DNA of 64,000 nt from JBBIPA01 sp037443085 (GCA_037443085.1 JBBIPA010000002.1:1-64000), one strand, 5' to 3'. Positions 24,031-33,551 are shown, numbered from the stretch's first letter. Notes: generated by a model from the sequence alone, not told the origin. A program made the numbers and translations.

Positions 24031-25988
24031 ACTAAAGCTCCTTCTATCTGTGCCATAATCTGCTCGGTGGTGAAATGCCTGGTAATGATGGCAGCGCTGG
24101 GACAGGCGGCAGCGCAGGTGCCACAGCCTTTGCACAGCGCTTCGTTGATTACGGACACTTTTTTATTCTCATCAAAGGAAATGGCATTGTAAGAGCACAT
24201 TCCAATACAGGTCTTGCACCCGGAGCAAAGCTCCTCCTGCACCACGGCGGTGGCAGCCTCGATTTCCACACTGCCCTTGCTGATTATGGAGAGTACTCGT
24301 GCTGCAGCTGCTGATGCCTGGGCGACGGTATCAGGAATATCCTTCGGTCCCTGGCAACAGCCGGCGATAAATACGCCGTCGGTGGTGGTAGCTATGGGGT
24401 CAAGCTTGGGATGCTTTTCCAGGAAGAAGCCATCTTTGCTTCTGCTGATGGAGAGCTGTCGGGCAACTTCAGCCACATCAGCCCTTGCCTCCAGTGCGGT
24501 GCTCAGCACCACCATGTCAACGGGGATGCGGCGCTGCTTGCCGAGCAAGGTGTCTTCACAGATAACCACCAGCTTTCCCTGCTCTTCAGGACTTTCGGCG
24601 GCGTCGGTAACCTCGGCAGCACGGCCGCGGATGAAATTGACACCTTCTTCCTGAAGTCGGTTGTAGAACTCTTCATAGCCTTTTCCGAAGCAGCGCAGGT
24701 CGATGTAGAGCTGGTAGATATCGGCATCGTGATTTTTTTCCCTGATAAGGTGGGAGAACTTGAGCGAATACATGCAGCAGACTCGGGAGCAGTACTCATG
24801 GTAGTTGCTGTCACGGCTGCCCACACAATGAAGGATAGCCACGCTCTTGGGCATCGAACCGTCTTTGCGCATTATCTTGCCTCCAGTGGGACCTGAGGCG
24901 CTGCTCATTCTTTCGAACTGAATGCCGCTGATGACATTGTCCAGCCGTCCGTAGCCGAACTGGGAGACAATGGTGGGGTCGAAGTTGTCGAAGCCGGTGG
25001 TGACGATGATGCAACCCACGTTCACCTCGACTGTTTTCTCCGTTTGCTCGAAATCGATAGCCTTGGCTTCACAGAACTTTTCACAGGCGCGGCATTTACC
25101 TTTGAGGAAGTAGGTGCAGTGCTCGCGGTCGATGACGGGCACATTGGGCACTGCCTGCGGGAAGGGGGTATAGATTACTTTCCTGGTGCCGACACCGCCG
25201 TCAAATTCGCTTGATGCCTTCATGGGGCATTTCTCCTGGCAGGTGCCACAGCCATTGCATTTGCTTTCATCTACATAGCGGGGCTTCTGTTTAATTTTAA
25301 CCTTGAAATTACCCACGTATCCTGAAACATCCACGATTTCGCTATAAGTCATCAGCTCGATGTTTTTGTGTGACCTCACCGAGGCCATTTTCGGGGTGAG
25401 TATTCAGGCGCTACAGTCTAAAGTGGGAAAGGTCTTGTCCAGTTGCGCCATATGGCCACCGATGGAAGGCTCGCGCTCCACCAGAAACACCTTGTTACCG
25501 GAGTCGGCGATTTCCAGTGCTGCCTGGATACCAGCGATGCCGGCGCCGACGATGAGGGTGTTGGCGTTTACCGGCACCTCTTTGGTTTCCAGCGGCTGAT
25601 GGTAGTAGACGCGTCTTACTGCACCACTCACCGCTGACTTGGCTTTCTCCGTGGCTGCTGCCTTGTCTTCGATGACCCAGGAACACTGCTCGCGGATGTT
25701 CGCCATTTCAAAGAAGTAGGGGTTCAAGCCGGCGCTGGCCAGGGCTTGTCGGAAGGTTTGCTCATGCAACCTGGGTGAGCATGAGGCAACCACCACACGG
25801 TTGATTCCCTGCTCCTTAATGTCGTTTTTTATCAGCTCTTGCCCCGGGTCGGAACACATAAATTTATATTCGCGGGCAAGGGCTACTGATGGTAGACCTT
25901 TGGCGAAATTAGTCACCTGCTCAACATCGACCGTGCCGGCGATGTTAGCGCCACAATGACAGATATAGACGCCTATTCTGGGCTCCAT
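24027..25988 (-). CDS. hdrA: HdrA flavin/iron-sulfur subunit, predicted selenoprotein (UGA at 25406-25404)
   Basis: HdrA carries the FAD that bifurcates electrons in the Hdr-Mvh complex. Joining the frame across one TGA gives 653 residues, the family length. It starts MEPRIGVYICHCGANIAG after AAGGAGG, then has a GxGxxG FAD site (IVGAGIAGIQAALEIA) and TFPTLDCSA-U-ILTPKM at codon 195, where HdrA has Cys or Sec. Next are CNGCGTCQEKCP, an FAD region ending VFIAGCCQGPKDI, and two C-terminal 4Fe-4S motifs (CSGCKTCIGMC, CKGCGTCAAACP). It overlaps mvhD by 4 bp and follows hdrB by 14 bp. Confidence 0.93.
25372..25386 (-). promoter_or_regulatory. Candidate SECIS hairpin of hdrA
   Basis: GGCCTC, loop GGT and GAGGTC form a 6-bp stem with one G-U pair. 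The loop starts 23 nt downstream of the UGA and begins with G, as expected for a bacterial SECIS. Confidence 0.65.
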
Positions 25989-26002
25989 TCGCGCCTCCTT
26001 AA

Positions 26003-26881
26003 TTATTTGCTCAAATATCCAGCCAGGGCTTTTTGGGGTGAAACGATACATTTCCCCAGGCCTAAGTCTTTGCTTTCAATGCCGAATGCCACCCCCATGA
26101 GTTGAGTGAAGAATAATACGGGGATGTTGAATTTGGTGTTAAATTTGTTATTTACCTTGCTCTGGTAGACATCGAGGTTGGTCTGACAGAGCGGGCAAAC
26201 AGTGACTATGCACTGAGCACCGTTGTTGGCAGCGCTGTTAAACAGTTTATGCAGCAAGCCCAGGGCAATATCTTCTTCAGATAAGATGAGCGACCCTCCG
26301 CAGCAGCGGGCTTTCAGGGGGAAGGGCACTGCCTCGGCTCCCAGGCTGGTAACTAAACCATCGAGTGATTTAGGAAATTCTGGGTGGTCGAAGCTGGGTC
26401 CCGGCCTGACAATCTGACAGCCATAGTATGGGGCTACCTTCAGCCCGCTGAGGTCTTTTTTCACCCGTGTCTTAACCTGCTCGGAGCCAATATCATTGAC
26501 GAACACATCGAGGAGATGGCGCACCTTCACCGTGCCGTTATATTCCAGCTTGCCGGCTGCCAGTGCTTCTTTTACCTCACCTCTCAGTTCAGGATATTCT
26601 TTGAGGGCAGTGTTGGTTTTTATGAGGAGGACAAAGCAGGCGCTGCAGGGGGTGACCAGGTCAAAGCCTCTTTTCTCCGCCAGCGCCAGGTTGCGCGCTG
26701 AGCAGCAATAGGAAGCCAGTTCATCCACAGAAGAATATGGCGTTGACCCGCAGCAGTTCCAATTCTCCAGCTCGATAAGTTCCACGTCCAGCGCTTTGGC
26801 CACGGCCTGGGCGGAACGGTCATAGGCCGTCGAGTTGCCATGGGCGGCAGAGCAGCCGGGAAAGTAGGTATAGTATTTCAT
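26003..26881 (-). CDS. hdrB: HdrB subunit (CCG-domain disulfide reductase subunit)
   Basis: The 292-residue HdrB has two Cys-rich CCG domains (ENWNCCGSTPY near residue 40 and KARCCGGSL near 194), plus CSAC and CPLCQTN. These bind the non-cubane iron-sulfur clusters that reduce the disulfide acceptor. In a bacterium the natural acceptor is not CoM-S-S-CoB and remains unknown. The start overlaps the hdrC stop by one base (TAATG). Confidence 0.94.
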   Translation of the reverse strand: MKYYTYFPGCSAAHGNSTAYDRSAQAVAKALDVELIELENWNCCGSTPYSSVDELASYCCSARNLALAEKRGFDLVTPCSACFVLLIKTNTALKEYPELRGEVKEALAAGKLEYNGTVKVRHLLDVFVNDIGSEQVKTRVKKDLSGLKVAPYYGCQIVRPGPSFDHPEFPKSLDGLVTSLGAEAVPFPLKARCCGGSLILSEEDIALGLLHKLFNSAANNGAQCIVTVCPLCQTNLDVYQSKVNNKFNTKFNIPVLFFTQLMGVAFGIESKDLGLGKCIVSPQKALAGYLSK

Positions 26882-27459
26882 TATCGGGTTCCTCCTATTA
26901 CGATGGCCTCAGCCTTGTCCAGGATGGCTTTAAGCTGGGCCTCTGCCTCCGGTTTCATTCTTTTGGCTTTGGGGGACAGTCGCCCGTGCCTCAGCAGGCT
27001 GAGTGCTTGAGGCAGCATCTTGATGGCGCGTAAGGGATTGGTCAGCAGATAGTACCACGTCATGAAACCCATTTCCGGGACACTGCCGATGCTATAGACA
27101 AAGTCACTGAAGCTGCGATACATCTTCGGTGTGTAACTGCGCCCGCTGCTGACATTATTGCGCAATGCCAGGCATTCCAGCGTGTGCATCAGGTCTGTAG
27201 GCTTGATGCCCCGCGGACAGCGCACCGTGCACAGGTAACAGGAGAGACAGAGCCAGGGTGAATGACTGGAGAGTACCTCGTCTCGCATGCCCGCCCGCGC
27301 CATGGCGATAAGTTGACGGGGCGTATAGTCCATCCTGGTGGCATTGGGACAGGATGCAGAACAGGTGCCACACTGGATGCAGAGCTTGACCACTTCACCG
27401 CCAGGGATGGCGCTGATTTCATTTACGAAATTAGTAGTGCCTTGCTTCTTTATTTCCAT
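26881..27459 (-). CDS. hdrC: HdrC iron-sulfur subunit
   Basis: The 192-residue protein has two 4Fe-4S motifs, CIQCGTCSASCPNATR and CLSCYLCTVRCPRGIKP, followed by a helical part typical of soluble HdrC. It relays electrons between HdrA and HdrB. It is the first gene of hdrCBA-mvhDGA-protease, a seven-gene unit in which all but two junctions overlap. Confidence 0.94.
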   Translation of the reverse strand: MEIKKQGTTNFVNEISAIPGGEVVKLCIQCGTCSASCPNATRMDYTPRQLIAMARAGMRDEVLSSHSPWLCLSCYLCTVRCPRGIKPTDLMHTLECLALRNNVSSGRSYTPKMYRSFSDFVYSIGSVPEMGFMTWYYLLTNPLRAIKMLPQALSLLRHGRLSPKAKRMKPEAEAQLKAILDKAEAIVIGGTR

Positions 27460-27554
27460 TGTACACCAACCTATGCTTTATTTGATGACTTTTGCGACTT
27501 ATTTGGTGGGGCCTTGTGGTATGATTATTGTTGTAGTTTCATGTTGCCTGGTTA

Positions 27555-27583
27555 AGTATAACACCATTTCGTATCTTGACCAA
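27555..27583 (-). promoter_or_regulatory. Promoter of the hdr-mvh operon
   Basis: TTGGTC (27583-27578), 17 bp, and TATACT (27560-27555) give a transcription start near 27548 and a leader of about 90 nt before hdrC. Confidence 0.6.
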
Positions 27584-27706
27584 ACGGCTTCAGTTATACG
27601 TTATCTACACGCTAAAATTCGCCAGAATCCGCTGCAAGAAGGGGGGAGGAGCGAGATTAGGCTGAGGCTACCTGCAGCGGATCCTGGCAGTTAAAATAGG
27701 GAGGTA

Positions 27707-27883
27707 TTATCGTCGGGCAAGCTCTTCTGCGCCTTTGAGCACCATCTCTCTTCGCTTCTGGCGCTGGCGTGCATCGCGCATCACCTGGAGCAGGCCGCTG
27801 ACGTTCATATACCAGATGAACGCTATAGGGAAGGCGATGATCATTATGCCTATGATGATCGCCACTATGAAGTACCAGGGCAT
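27707..27883 (-). CDS. Small single-helix membrane protein, copy 1
   Basis: A 58-residue protein starting MPWYFIVAIIIGIMIIAFPI after GGAGAAAG. It has one N-terminal transmembrane helix, then FIWYMNVSG and a basic cytoplasmic tail (RDARQRQKRREM). It is a paralogue of the next upstream gene: both share M-x-W-x-FIVA, FP-x-AFIWY-x-NV-x-G and the RR-rich tail. The family is unknown to me. The two genes form a tandem unit upstream of the hdr operon. Confidence 0.72.
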   Translation of the reverse strand: MPWYFIVAIIIGIMIIAFPIAFIWYMNVSGLLQVMRDARQRQKRREMVLKGAEELARR

Positions 27884-27910
27884 TTCGCTTTCTCCTTTCT
27901 TTGCCTAAAT

Positions 27911-28093
27911 CTATTGAGTATTTCTCTCGGTTACCGCTGCCATTCTTTTCTGTTGCTCTCGGGCAGCCCGTCTCTTCCGCGCCTCGCGCACGGAGGCATA
28001 AATACCGCCGACGTTCAGGTACCAGATAAATGCCACCGGAAAGAGAATGATGGGTATGGCTATGATTAAAGCTACAATAAATTCCCAGTGCAT
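27911..28093 (-). CDS. Small single-helix membrane protein, copy 2
   Basis: A 60-residue protein (MHWEFIVALIIAIPIILFPV) with one transmembrane helix and a basic tail (REARKRRAAREQQKRM), preceded by a strong AAAGGAGGTG. It pairs with the paralogue 27 bp downstream. No function can be assigned; small helix-plus-basic-tail proteins can be membrane anchors or complex subunits. Confidence 0.72.
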   Translation of the reverse strand: MHWEFIVALIIAIPIILFPVAFIWYLNVGGIYASVREARKRRAAREQQKRMAAVTERNTQ

Positions 28094-28200
28094 TTCTCAC
28101 ACCTCCTTTCTGTCCACTCCGTTTGTTCTTCCAATCCCCTTTTATATCTGAGGGTAGAGGTAAGAGAAAGGAGAGAGGAACTAAGTCGGCGAAACTTTTT

Positions 28201-28226
28201 GTTGCTCTTGCCTGTTGCTCTTGCCT
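28201..28226. repeat. Two perfect 13-bp tandem repeats
   Basis: GTTGCTCTTGCCT occurs twice head to tail without a mismatch in an intergenic region. It is probably a replication-slippage duplication. Confidence 0.8.
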
Positions 28227-28416
28227 CTATCCACTGTATCTAGGCTAACATAGTCGTGCGAAACTGACTTCCGCCCTGATGCTTGTTTTAAACTGTTGAA
28301 AATACCTGGTTTGCCGGCAGAAATTGAGTATTTATGCTTATTGCGCTACTGCCCGGGCGAAACGCCGAGATGTAGCTGAGAATAGGCTCTATTCAAAGCA
28401 GGCTGCTGCGATTGTC

Positions 28417-28425
28417 TGGTATAAT
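28417..28425 (+). promoter_or_regulatory. Extended -10 promoter of the response regulator
   Basis: TGGTATAAT has the TGn extension and a consensus -10, which can work without a good -35. It lies about 32 bp before the TTG start, placing the Shine-Dalgarno inside a short leader. Confidence 0.55.
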
Positions 28426-28456
28426 GGACACAGGTATACGGGAGAGGAGGCGTACC

Positions 28457-29122
28457 TTGGCGAAGATTAAAATTTTAATCGCTGATGACCATGCGGTGGT
28501 TCGCGAGGGGACACGGCGGATATTGAACCAGGAAGAGGACATGGAAGTTGTGGCGGAAGCCAGCGATGGGGATGAGGCGGTAAGTCTGGCGGCTCAGTAT
28601 AGACCTGATGTGGCTATCATCGATATCTCCATGCCCCGGCTCGACGGTATTGAGGCTACCAGGCAAATAAAAACTTCCTATCCGGAGATGGTGGTGTTAA
28701 TTCTCAGCGCCTATGATGATGACCAGTTTGTCTTCAGTTTGCTTGAGGCCGGTGCTGCTGGATACCTGCTAAAAAGTGTGCACGGGCAGGAGCTGGTAGA
28801 TGCTGTGCGGGAAGTGTATGCCGGCGAATCAGTATTGCATCCTTCTATTGCTAAGAAGGTGTTGAGCAAGTTTGCCAGGACACCCGGCAGGGTGGTGGAG
28901 GAGAAGCCTGATGAGCTATTGAGCAAACGGGAGATAGAGGTGTTGAAGCTGGTGACCAGGGGATTAAGCAATAAAGAGATAGCCGATGAGCTTTGTTTGA
29001 GCATACGGACAGTGCAGGGGCACGTGGGCAATATCTTCAATAAGCTGAAGGTAAGCTCCCGGACGGAGGCGGTGGTGAATGCTTTGAAGAAGGGGTGGGT
29101 GACACTTGATGACGAGGCTTGA
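28457..29122 (+). CDS. NarL/LuxR-type response regulator
   Basis: I choose the TTG at 28457 (reading LAKIKILIADDHAVVREGTR), because GAGAGGAGG lies just upstream and the promoter -10 lies inside the longer frame that starts at 28412. The 221-residue protein has a receiver domain (phospho-Asp in VAIIDISMPRLDG, Lys in YLLKSVHG) and a LuxR HTH (LSKREIEVLKLVTRGLSNKE, RTVQGHVGNIFNKL). The kinase gene follows 27 bp later. Confidence 0.92.
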   Translation: MAKIKILIADDHAVVREGTRRILNQEEDMEVVAEASDGDEAVSLAAQYRPDVAIIDISMPRLDGIEATRQIKTSYPEMVVLILSAYDDDQFVFSLLEAGAAGYLLKSVHGQELVDAVREVYAGESVLHPSIAKKVLSKFARTPGRVVEEKPDELLSKREIEVLKLVTRGLSNKEIADELCLSIRTVQGHVGNIFNKLKVSSRTEAVVNALKKGWVTLDDEA

Positions 29123-29149
29123 AAGCTGTTTTGCTGTAATTGAGGCATA

Positions 29150-31084
29150 GTGATGCTGCCGCAACTATCGTTAAGCTGGATTAGAGTTGTTCGCAAACCG
29201 ACGTTCTGGCTTATCATCGTACTGCTGGCGTTCATCACCGTTTTGCATTACCGCGAGGCGGTACTGATACCGTCCTTCCTCGCTGACCTGATAACGCAAC
29301 TGGGCTTAAGCCGGCATGCCTTTGAGAGAATACTGTACCTGGCGGTTATTATCTGGTCGGGTTTTTTGTTCGGCTGGAAGGGCAGTGTGGCTACTTCACT
29401 GGTGGCTCTGGTTTGCATGCTGCCCCGGGCACTGGTCATTTCCACAACTCCCCAGGATGCCCTTTTCGAGACTGGCACCGTTTTCATCGTGGGCAATCTG
29501 GTAGCGTTTACTTTTGAGGCACTGCGCCGGGAACGGGAGCATCGTATTAGGCTGGCTGCTCTCAATGAAATCGTGGGCGCGGCCTCACAGTCACTGGAGA
29601 TGAGTCAGGTGTTGCACAGCAGTGTAGATAACATTGTGAATGTGATGAAGGTGGATGCCGTACTGCTGTTTTTGCTGGATGAGGAGAGTGAAGAGCTTTC
29701 TCTGGCGGCGTACAAAGGTGTGTCAGACGAATTTGTGCGCAGTGTGGGTAAACTCAAGCTGGGTGAAGGTCTTAACGGCATGGTGGCTCAGACCGGGGAA
29801 CCTGCGTATATCGAAGATGCCTCTATAGACCCCAGACTGACCAGGATGGCAGTGGCAGAGGAGGGCATCCACTCCGAGATGATTGTGCCGCTGAAATTAA
29901 AAGGAAGGGTGATGGGTACGCTGTGTGTGGCTGCTCATAGGCGCTATGAATTTACTCGGGACGAGGTGAAAACGCTCACTGCTATCGGTAATCAGATTGG
30001 TGTTGCCCTGGAAAATGCCCGGCTTTATGAAAAAGAGCGTGAGGTTGCTGAAAAGCTTCGTATCTCTGAGGAAAGATACCGTCAGCTATTCGAGAATGCC
30101 AACGATGCCATCTGGATTAACGACGTCGACGGTAATATTGTTTCGGCAAACGATGCGGCTAACAGGCTGGTGGGAGGTAACCTGGAAAGCCTATCACATA
30201 CCAGCAGCAGGTCTTCTCTTTCCGACGAAAGCCTGCGTCTGGCAAATGAAATCAGAACCAGATTGCTACGAGGAGAGGCCGTTGATGAACCTTATGAACA
30301 AAAGCTGGTAGGAGAAGGCGGAGTTGAAAGGATTTTGAAGCTAACCACCAATGTATTTAAAGTGGATGGCAAGCCAACCGGCTTTCAACATATCGCCAGA
30401 GACGTGACCCAGGAAATACGGATGCAGGAAAATCTGCGTTTCTATCTGGAGCAGGTGACCAAGGCTCAGGAAGATGAGAGGATGCGCATTGCCCGGGAGC
30501 TTCACGATGATACCATTCAGGCTCTGGTGGCTCTGGCGCGGGAGCTAGATATGCTGGCCTCCAGCGAAGAGGGAATCTCCGAAGACAAGAAACACCTTAT
30601 GGAGAATTTGAGGCAGCAGGCCAATACTACCATGGCGGGGGTACGCCGGCTGAGCCAGGATTTGCGTCCGCCCACCCTGGATCGCCTGGGGCTGGCAGCA
30701 GCCCTGGACTGGCTCGCCTCCAATGTGGAGGGCCACTCTGGCATAGCGGTGACGATGAAAAAAAATGGCAAGGAGAGGAGACTTGCCAGCGAAGTGGAGT
30801 TGCTGCTATTCCGCATTACCCAGGAAGCGCTGAGTAATGTATGGCGTCATTCCCAGGCAACGCATGCTGAGGTGATAGTAGAGTTTGACCGCGACAGAAT
30901 CAGGATAACGGTTAAAGATAATGGCAAGGGATTTGCCCTGACTCATCCTGCGGATGACCTGTCCCGGCGGGGTAAGTTTGGCCTGGTGGGGATGAAAGAG
31001 CGCGCCAAGCTATTGGGCGGCAAGCTTGAAGTGGATTCCAAACCAGGCAAAGGCACTACTATTAGCGTTGAGGCGCCGATATAG
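29150..31084 (+). CDS. GAF-PAS hybrid NarX-type histidine kinase
   Basis: The 644-residue sensor has four or so N-terminal transmembrane helices (about residues 15-125) and a GAF domain (about 145-290; GLNGMVAQTGEPAYIEDA). A PAS domain follows (about 305-420; YRQLFENANDAIWINDVDG). The HisKA_3 domain has RIARELHDDTIQALV and the HATPase has EALSNVWRHSQATHAEV and VKDNGKGF. It may start at GTG 29150 or ATG 29153. It is probably the partner of the preceding regulator; the signal is unknown, but GAF and PAS point to a small ligand or redox cue. Confidence 0.92.
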   Translation: MMLPQLSLSWIRVVRKPTFWLIIVLLAFITVLHYREAVLIPSFLADLITQLGLSRHAFERILYLAVIIWSGFLFGWKGSVATSLVALVCMLPRALVISTTPQDALFETGTVFIVGNLVAFTFEALRREREHRIRLAALNEIVGAASQSLEMSQVLHSSVDNIVNVMKVDAVLLFLLDEESEELSLAAYKGVSDEFVRSVGKLKLGEGLNGMVAQTGEPAYIEDASIDPRLTRMAVAEEGIHSEMIVPLKLKGRVMGTLCVAAHRRYEFTRDEVKTLTAIGNQIGVALENARLYEKEREVAEKLRISEERYRQLFENANDAIWINDVDGNIVSANDAANRLVGGNLESLSHTSSRSSLSDESLRLANEIRTRLLRGEAVDEPYEQKLVGEGGVERILKLTTNVFKVDGKPTGFQHIARDVTQEIRMQENLRFYLEQVTKAQEDERMRIARELHDDTIQALVALARELDMLASSEEGISEDKKHLMENLRQQANTTMAGVRRLSQDLRPPTLDRLGLAAALDWLASNVEGHSGIAVTMKKNGKERRLASEVELLLFRITQEALSNVWRHSQATHAEVIVEFDRDRIRITVKDNGKGFALTHPADDLSRRGKFGLVGMKERAKLLGGKLEVDSKPGKGTTISVEAPI

Positions 31085-31100
31085 TGGTTTCAGAAGAAAG

Positions 31101-33551
31101 TTAGCCTTTTTTCTTTGCCTTGGCTTCGGGCTCGGCGAATTGTTTTAGCCTGGCTGCCATATCCTTCAGTTGCCTGGCTACTTTATAGTTGATGCTGTCT
31201 TTAGGATAAATCCCGTCTTTTCTCTTCTTGCCTGCGGGCATGCCGGTGAGTACTTCCAGGCCTTCATCGATGCTGCTTACGGAGTAGATGTGGAACTTGC
31301 CCTCCTTTACCGCATCGATTACTTCCGTCCGGAGCATCAGGTGAGAGACATTCTGACGGGGTATCATCACCCCCTGGTCTCCAGTAAGTCCTTTGGCTTT
31401 ACATACCCGGAAGAAGCCTTCGATCTTCTGATTGACGCCGCCGATAGCCTGTATTTCACCTTTCTGGTTTACCGAGCCAGTGACGGCGATATTCTGCTTC
31501 AGCGGCACATCGGACAGGCTGGAGAGTAAAGCATATAGCTCTGTGGAGGAGGCGCTGTCTCCCTCCACGCCTTCATAAGACTGCTCGAAGCAGAGGCTGG
31601 CAGATAACGAGAGGGGATTATCCTGAGCGTATTTCCAGCCCAGATAGCCGCTGAGGATAAGGACGCCTTTATCATGGATTTTGCCGCTGAGCTGGGACTC
31701 CCGCTCAATATTAATAACGCCTCCACGCCCCAGGAAGGTCCTGCAGGTGATACGCGATGGTCTGCCGAAGGAGACATCGCCGAGGCTGTAGACGCTGAGT
31801 CCATTCACCTGCCCCACGGCAGCGCCGGCAACATCGATCATGATGATACCACGTGCTATCATTTCTTTGATATGCTCATAGGGCAGATTATGGCGGAAAA
31901 ATCTCTCCTCGACCGCCTTGTCTACATGACTGGCCGATACCAGCTCCACCTTTTCCTTACGTGCCCAGTATTCCGCCTCCTGCACCAGTTCCCGTATCTG
32001 GGCGAAGCGGGAGGTCAGCTTTTCCTGGTCGCCTGCCATGCGTGAGGCATACTCCACTACCTTAGCTACGCCGGTGCGGTCGAAATGATGCATCTCGCAC
32101 TTCTCACAGCAGCCGGCGACAAAAGCAGCGAAATGAAACATATTCTCTTTGGTTCTATCAATCTGATAGTCGAAGTCGGCCTTCACCTTGAATATTTCCC
32201 AGAACTCTTCATCGTAGATGGAGAGCAACTGGTACAGTGTGACATCGCCGATGAGGAGCACCTTGACGTTGATGGGCATCGGCTGTGGCCGCAGGCCCTG
32301 AGGCGCGATAAGCCCCAATCCTTCCAGAGGCTCTTCAATGCGCACCTCTTTAGTCTTGATAGTCCGCTTTAGCGCCGGCCAGACGCCCGGATTGGTCAGG
32401 ACATCGGTGGCGTTTAGCAGCAGATAGCCGCCATTCGCCAGATGAAAAGCTCCCGGCTTCAGCATGGTATGGTCGCTGAGGTAGCCGCCGAAAAGAAAAC
32501 GCCGTTCAATCCTGCCGAAAAGGTTGATGTAGGTGGGGTTGGACTCGATTATGACCGGCGGTCCTTTCAGCTCGCTATTATCCACGAAGACGTTTACCTG
32601 GAAGGGAAGGAACGGGTCACGGCCCTGCATCAGGAAACTGGCAGGTATACCTAGCACAGCTTCTGGCTGTGCCTCCTTTTCTTTAAACAGGTTCAGATTG
32701 TCCAGAGTGTGTGACTGCAGCTCCATGAGAAACTGATGGACGAGTTCTATATTCTTGTATTCCTGGAGCAAGTCGATGAAGAGACGTGTCACGGTGAAGC
32801 CGGCGGTGGTCTTGTCTCCTTCTCGCAGCTTTTCCTCGGCATTTTTCTCCAGGTCTCTCACCTTTTCGTAGGTAGCCTGTAGCTTTTTCAGCAGGTCATC
32901 GCGCTTGTTTTCCAATTCTTTCCTGGCTGGTGCTTCCAGAGCCATGAATTCCTCTTCGGATATGGGTTTACCATTTGTCAGTGGAATCAATGCCTGCCCC
33001 AGGGGTGTCACCTGTATGGTAAAGCCCTGACGTTGTGCTTCCTCTCTCAGCTCTGAGGAGAGCCGCTGCCTTTCCTCCTGCGCTGCCTCGATGATGGCTT
33101 TCCTCTCCGACTTGTACGTTTCGCTGGAGAAAGCCTTGGCCAGGTCATCCTTGAGTCTTTGCAGCAGACCGCTGACCTGATTGCGAAACACCTTGCCTTT
33201 ACCCTGTGGCAGGCTCAAAATGCGGGGACGGTCGGAATCGGCAAAGTTGTACAGGTAGCACCAGTCCTGTGGTGGCTTCAGTTGATCCGAGGCTTGCTTC
33301 TCCTTGAGCAGCTTATCAATATGGGTTTTCACGGCTGAGGTTTTGCCGGTACCTGCAAGGCCGGCCACGTAGACATTGTAGCCATCATGGCTCATGGATA
33401 AACCAAAGTCGATGGCGCCGATAGCTCTATCCTGACCGATAAACTCGCGTAATGGCGCCAGGTCTTTGGTGCAGTCGAAGTCAAAGATTTTGGGGTCGCA
33501 GTGCCAGCGCAGTTTCTTTGCCGGTACCTCATACTTGGCAATATTCACCAT
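31101..33551 (-). CDS. Lon-like ATP-dependent protease
   Basis: An 816-residue LonB-like/AAA_32 family protease. It has an N-terminal AAA module with Walker A GLAGTGKTSAVKTH near residue 70, a long helical insertion (about 115-260), the AAA core and a Lon peptidase domain. The catalytic Ser is in EGDSASSTELYALLS and the Lys in GGVNQKIEGFF. It lacks the substrate-recognition N-domain of LonA. Unlike archaeal LonB, no transmembrane segment is evident. It should degrade damaged or regulatory proteins in the cytoplasm. Confidence 0.93.
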   Translation of the reverse strand: MVNIAKYEVPAKKLRWHCDPKIFDFDCTKDLAPLREFIGQDRAIGAIDFGLSMSHDGYNVYVAGLAGTGKTSAVKTHIDKLLKEKQASDQLKPPQDWCYLYNFADSDRPRILSLPQGKGKVFRNQVSGLLQRLKDDLAKAFSSETYKSERKAIIEAAQEERQRLSSELREEAQRQGFTIQVTPLGQALIPLTNGKPISEEEFMALEAPARKELENKRDDLLKKLQATYEKVRDLEKNAEEKLREGDKTTAGFTVTRLFIDLLQEYKNIELVHQFLMELQSHTLDNLNLFKEKEAQPEAVLGIPASFLMQGRDPFLPFQVNVFVDNSELKGPPVIIESNPTYINLFGRIERRFLFGGYLSDHTMLKPGAFHLANGGYLLLNATDVLTNPGVWPALKRTIKTKEVRIEEPLEGLGLIAPQGLRPQPMPINVKVLLIGDVTLYQLLSIYDEEFWEIFKVKADFDYQIDRTKENMFHFAAFVAGCCEKCEMHHFDRTGVAKVVEYASRMAGDQEKLTSRFAQIRELVQEAEYWARKEKVELVSASHVDKAVEERFFRHNLPYEHIKEMIARGIIMIDVAGAAVGQVNGLSVYSLGDVSFGRPSRITCRTFLGRGGVINIERESQLSGKIHDKGVLILSGYLGWKYAQDNPLSLSASLCFEQSYEGVEGDSASSTELYALLSSLSDVPLKQNIAVTGSVNQKGEIQAIGGVNQKIEGFFRVCKAKGLTGDQGVMIPRQNVSHLMLRTEVIDAVKEGKFHIYSVSSIDEGLEVLTGMPAGKKRKDGIYPKDSINYKVARQLKDMAARLKQFAEPEAKAKKKG

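Larger units (their letters stand above)
28094..28456. other. Gene-free stretch between small membrane genes and a response regulator
   Basis: I see no gene here. It holds a perfect 13-bp tandem duplication, GTTGCTCTTGCCT twice, at 28201-28226. The response-regulator promoter lies at 28417-28425. A minus-strand promoter for the small membrane genes must lie here but was not recognised with confidence. Confidence 0.6.

Noticed and set aside
28412..29122. Response regulator starting at 28412
   Set aside because: The promoter -10 lies inside this extension, and TTG 28457 has a proper Shine-Dalgarno.
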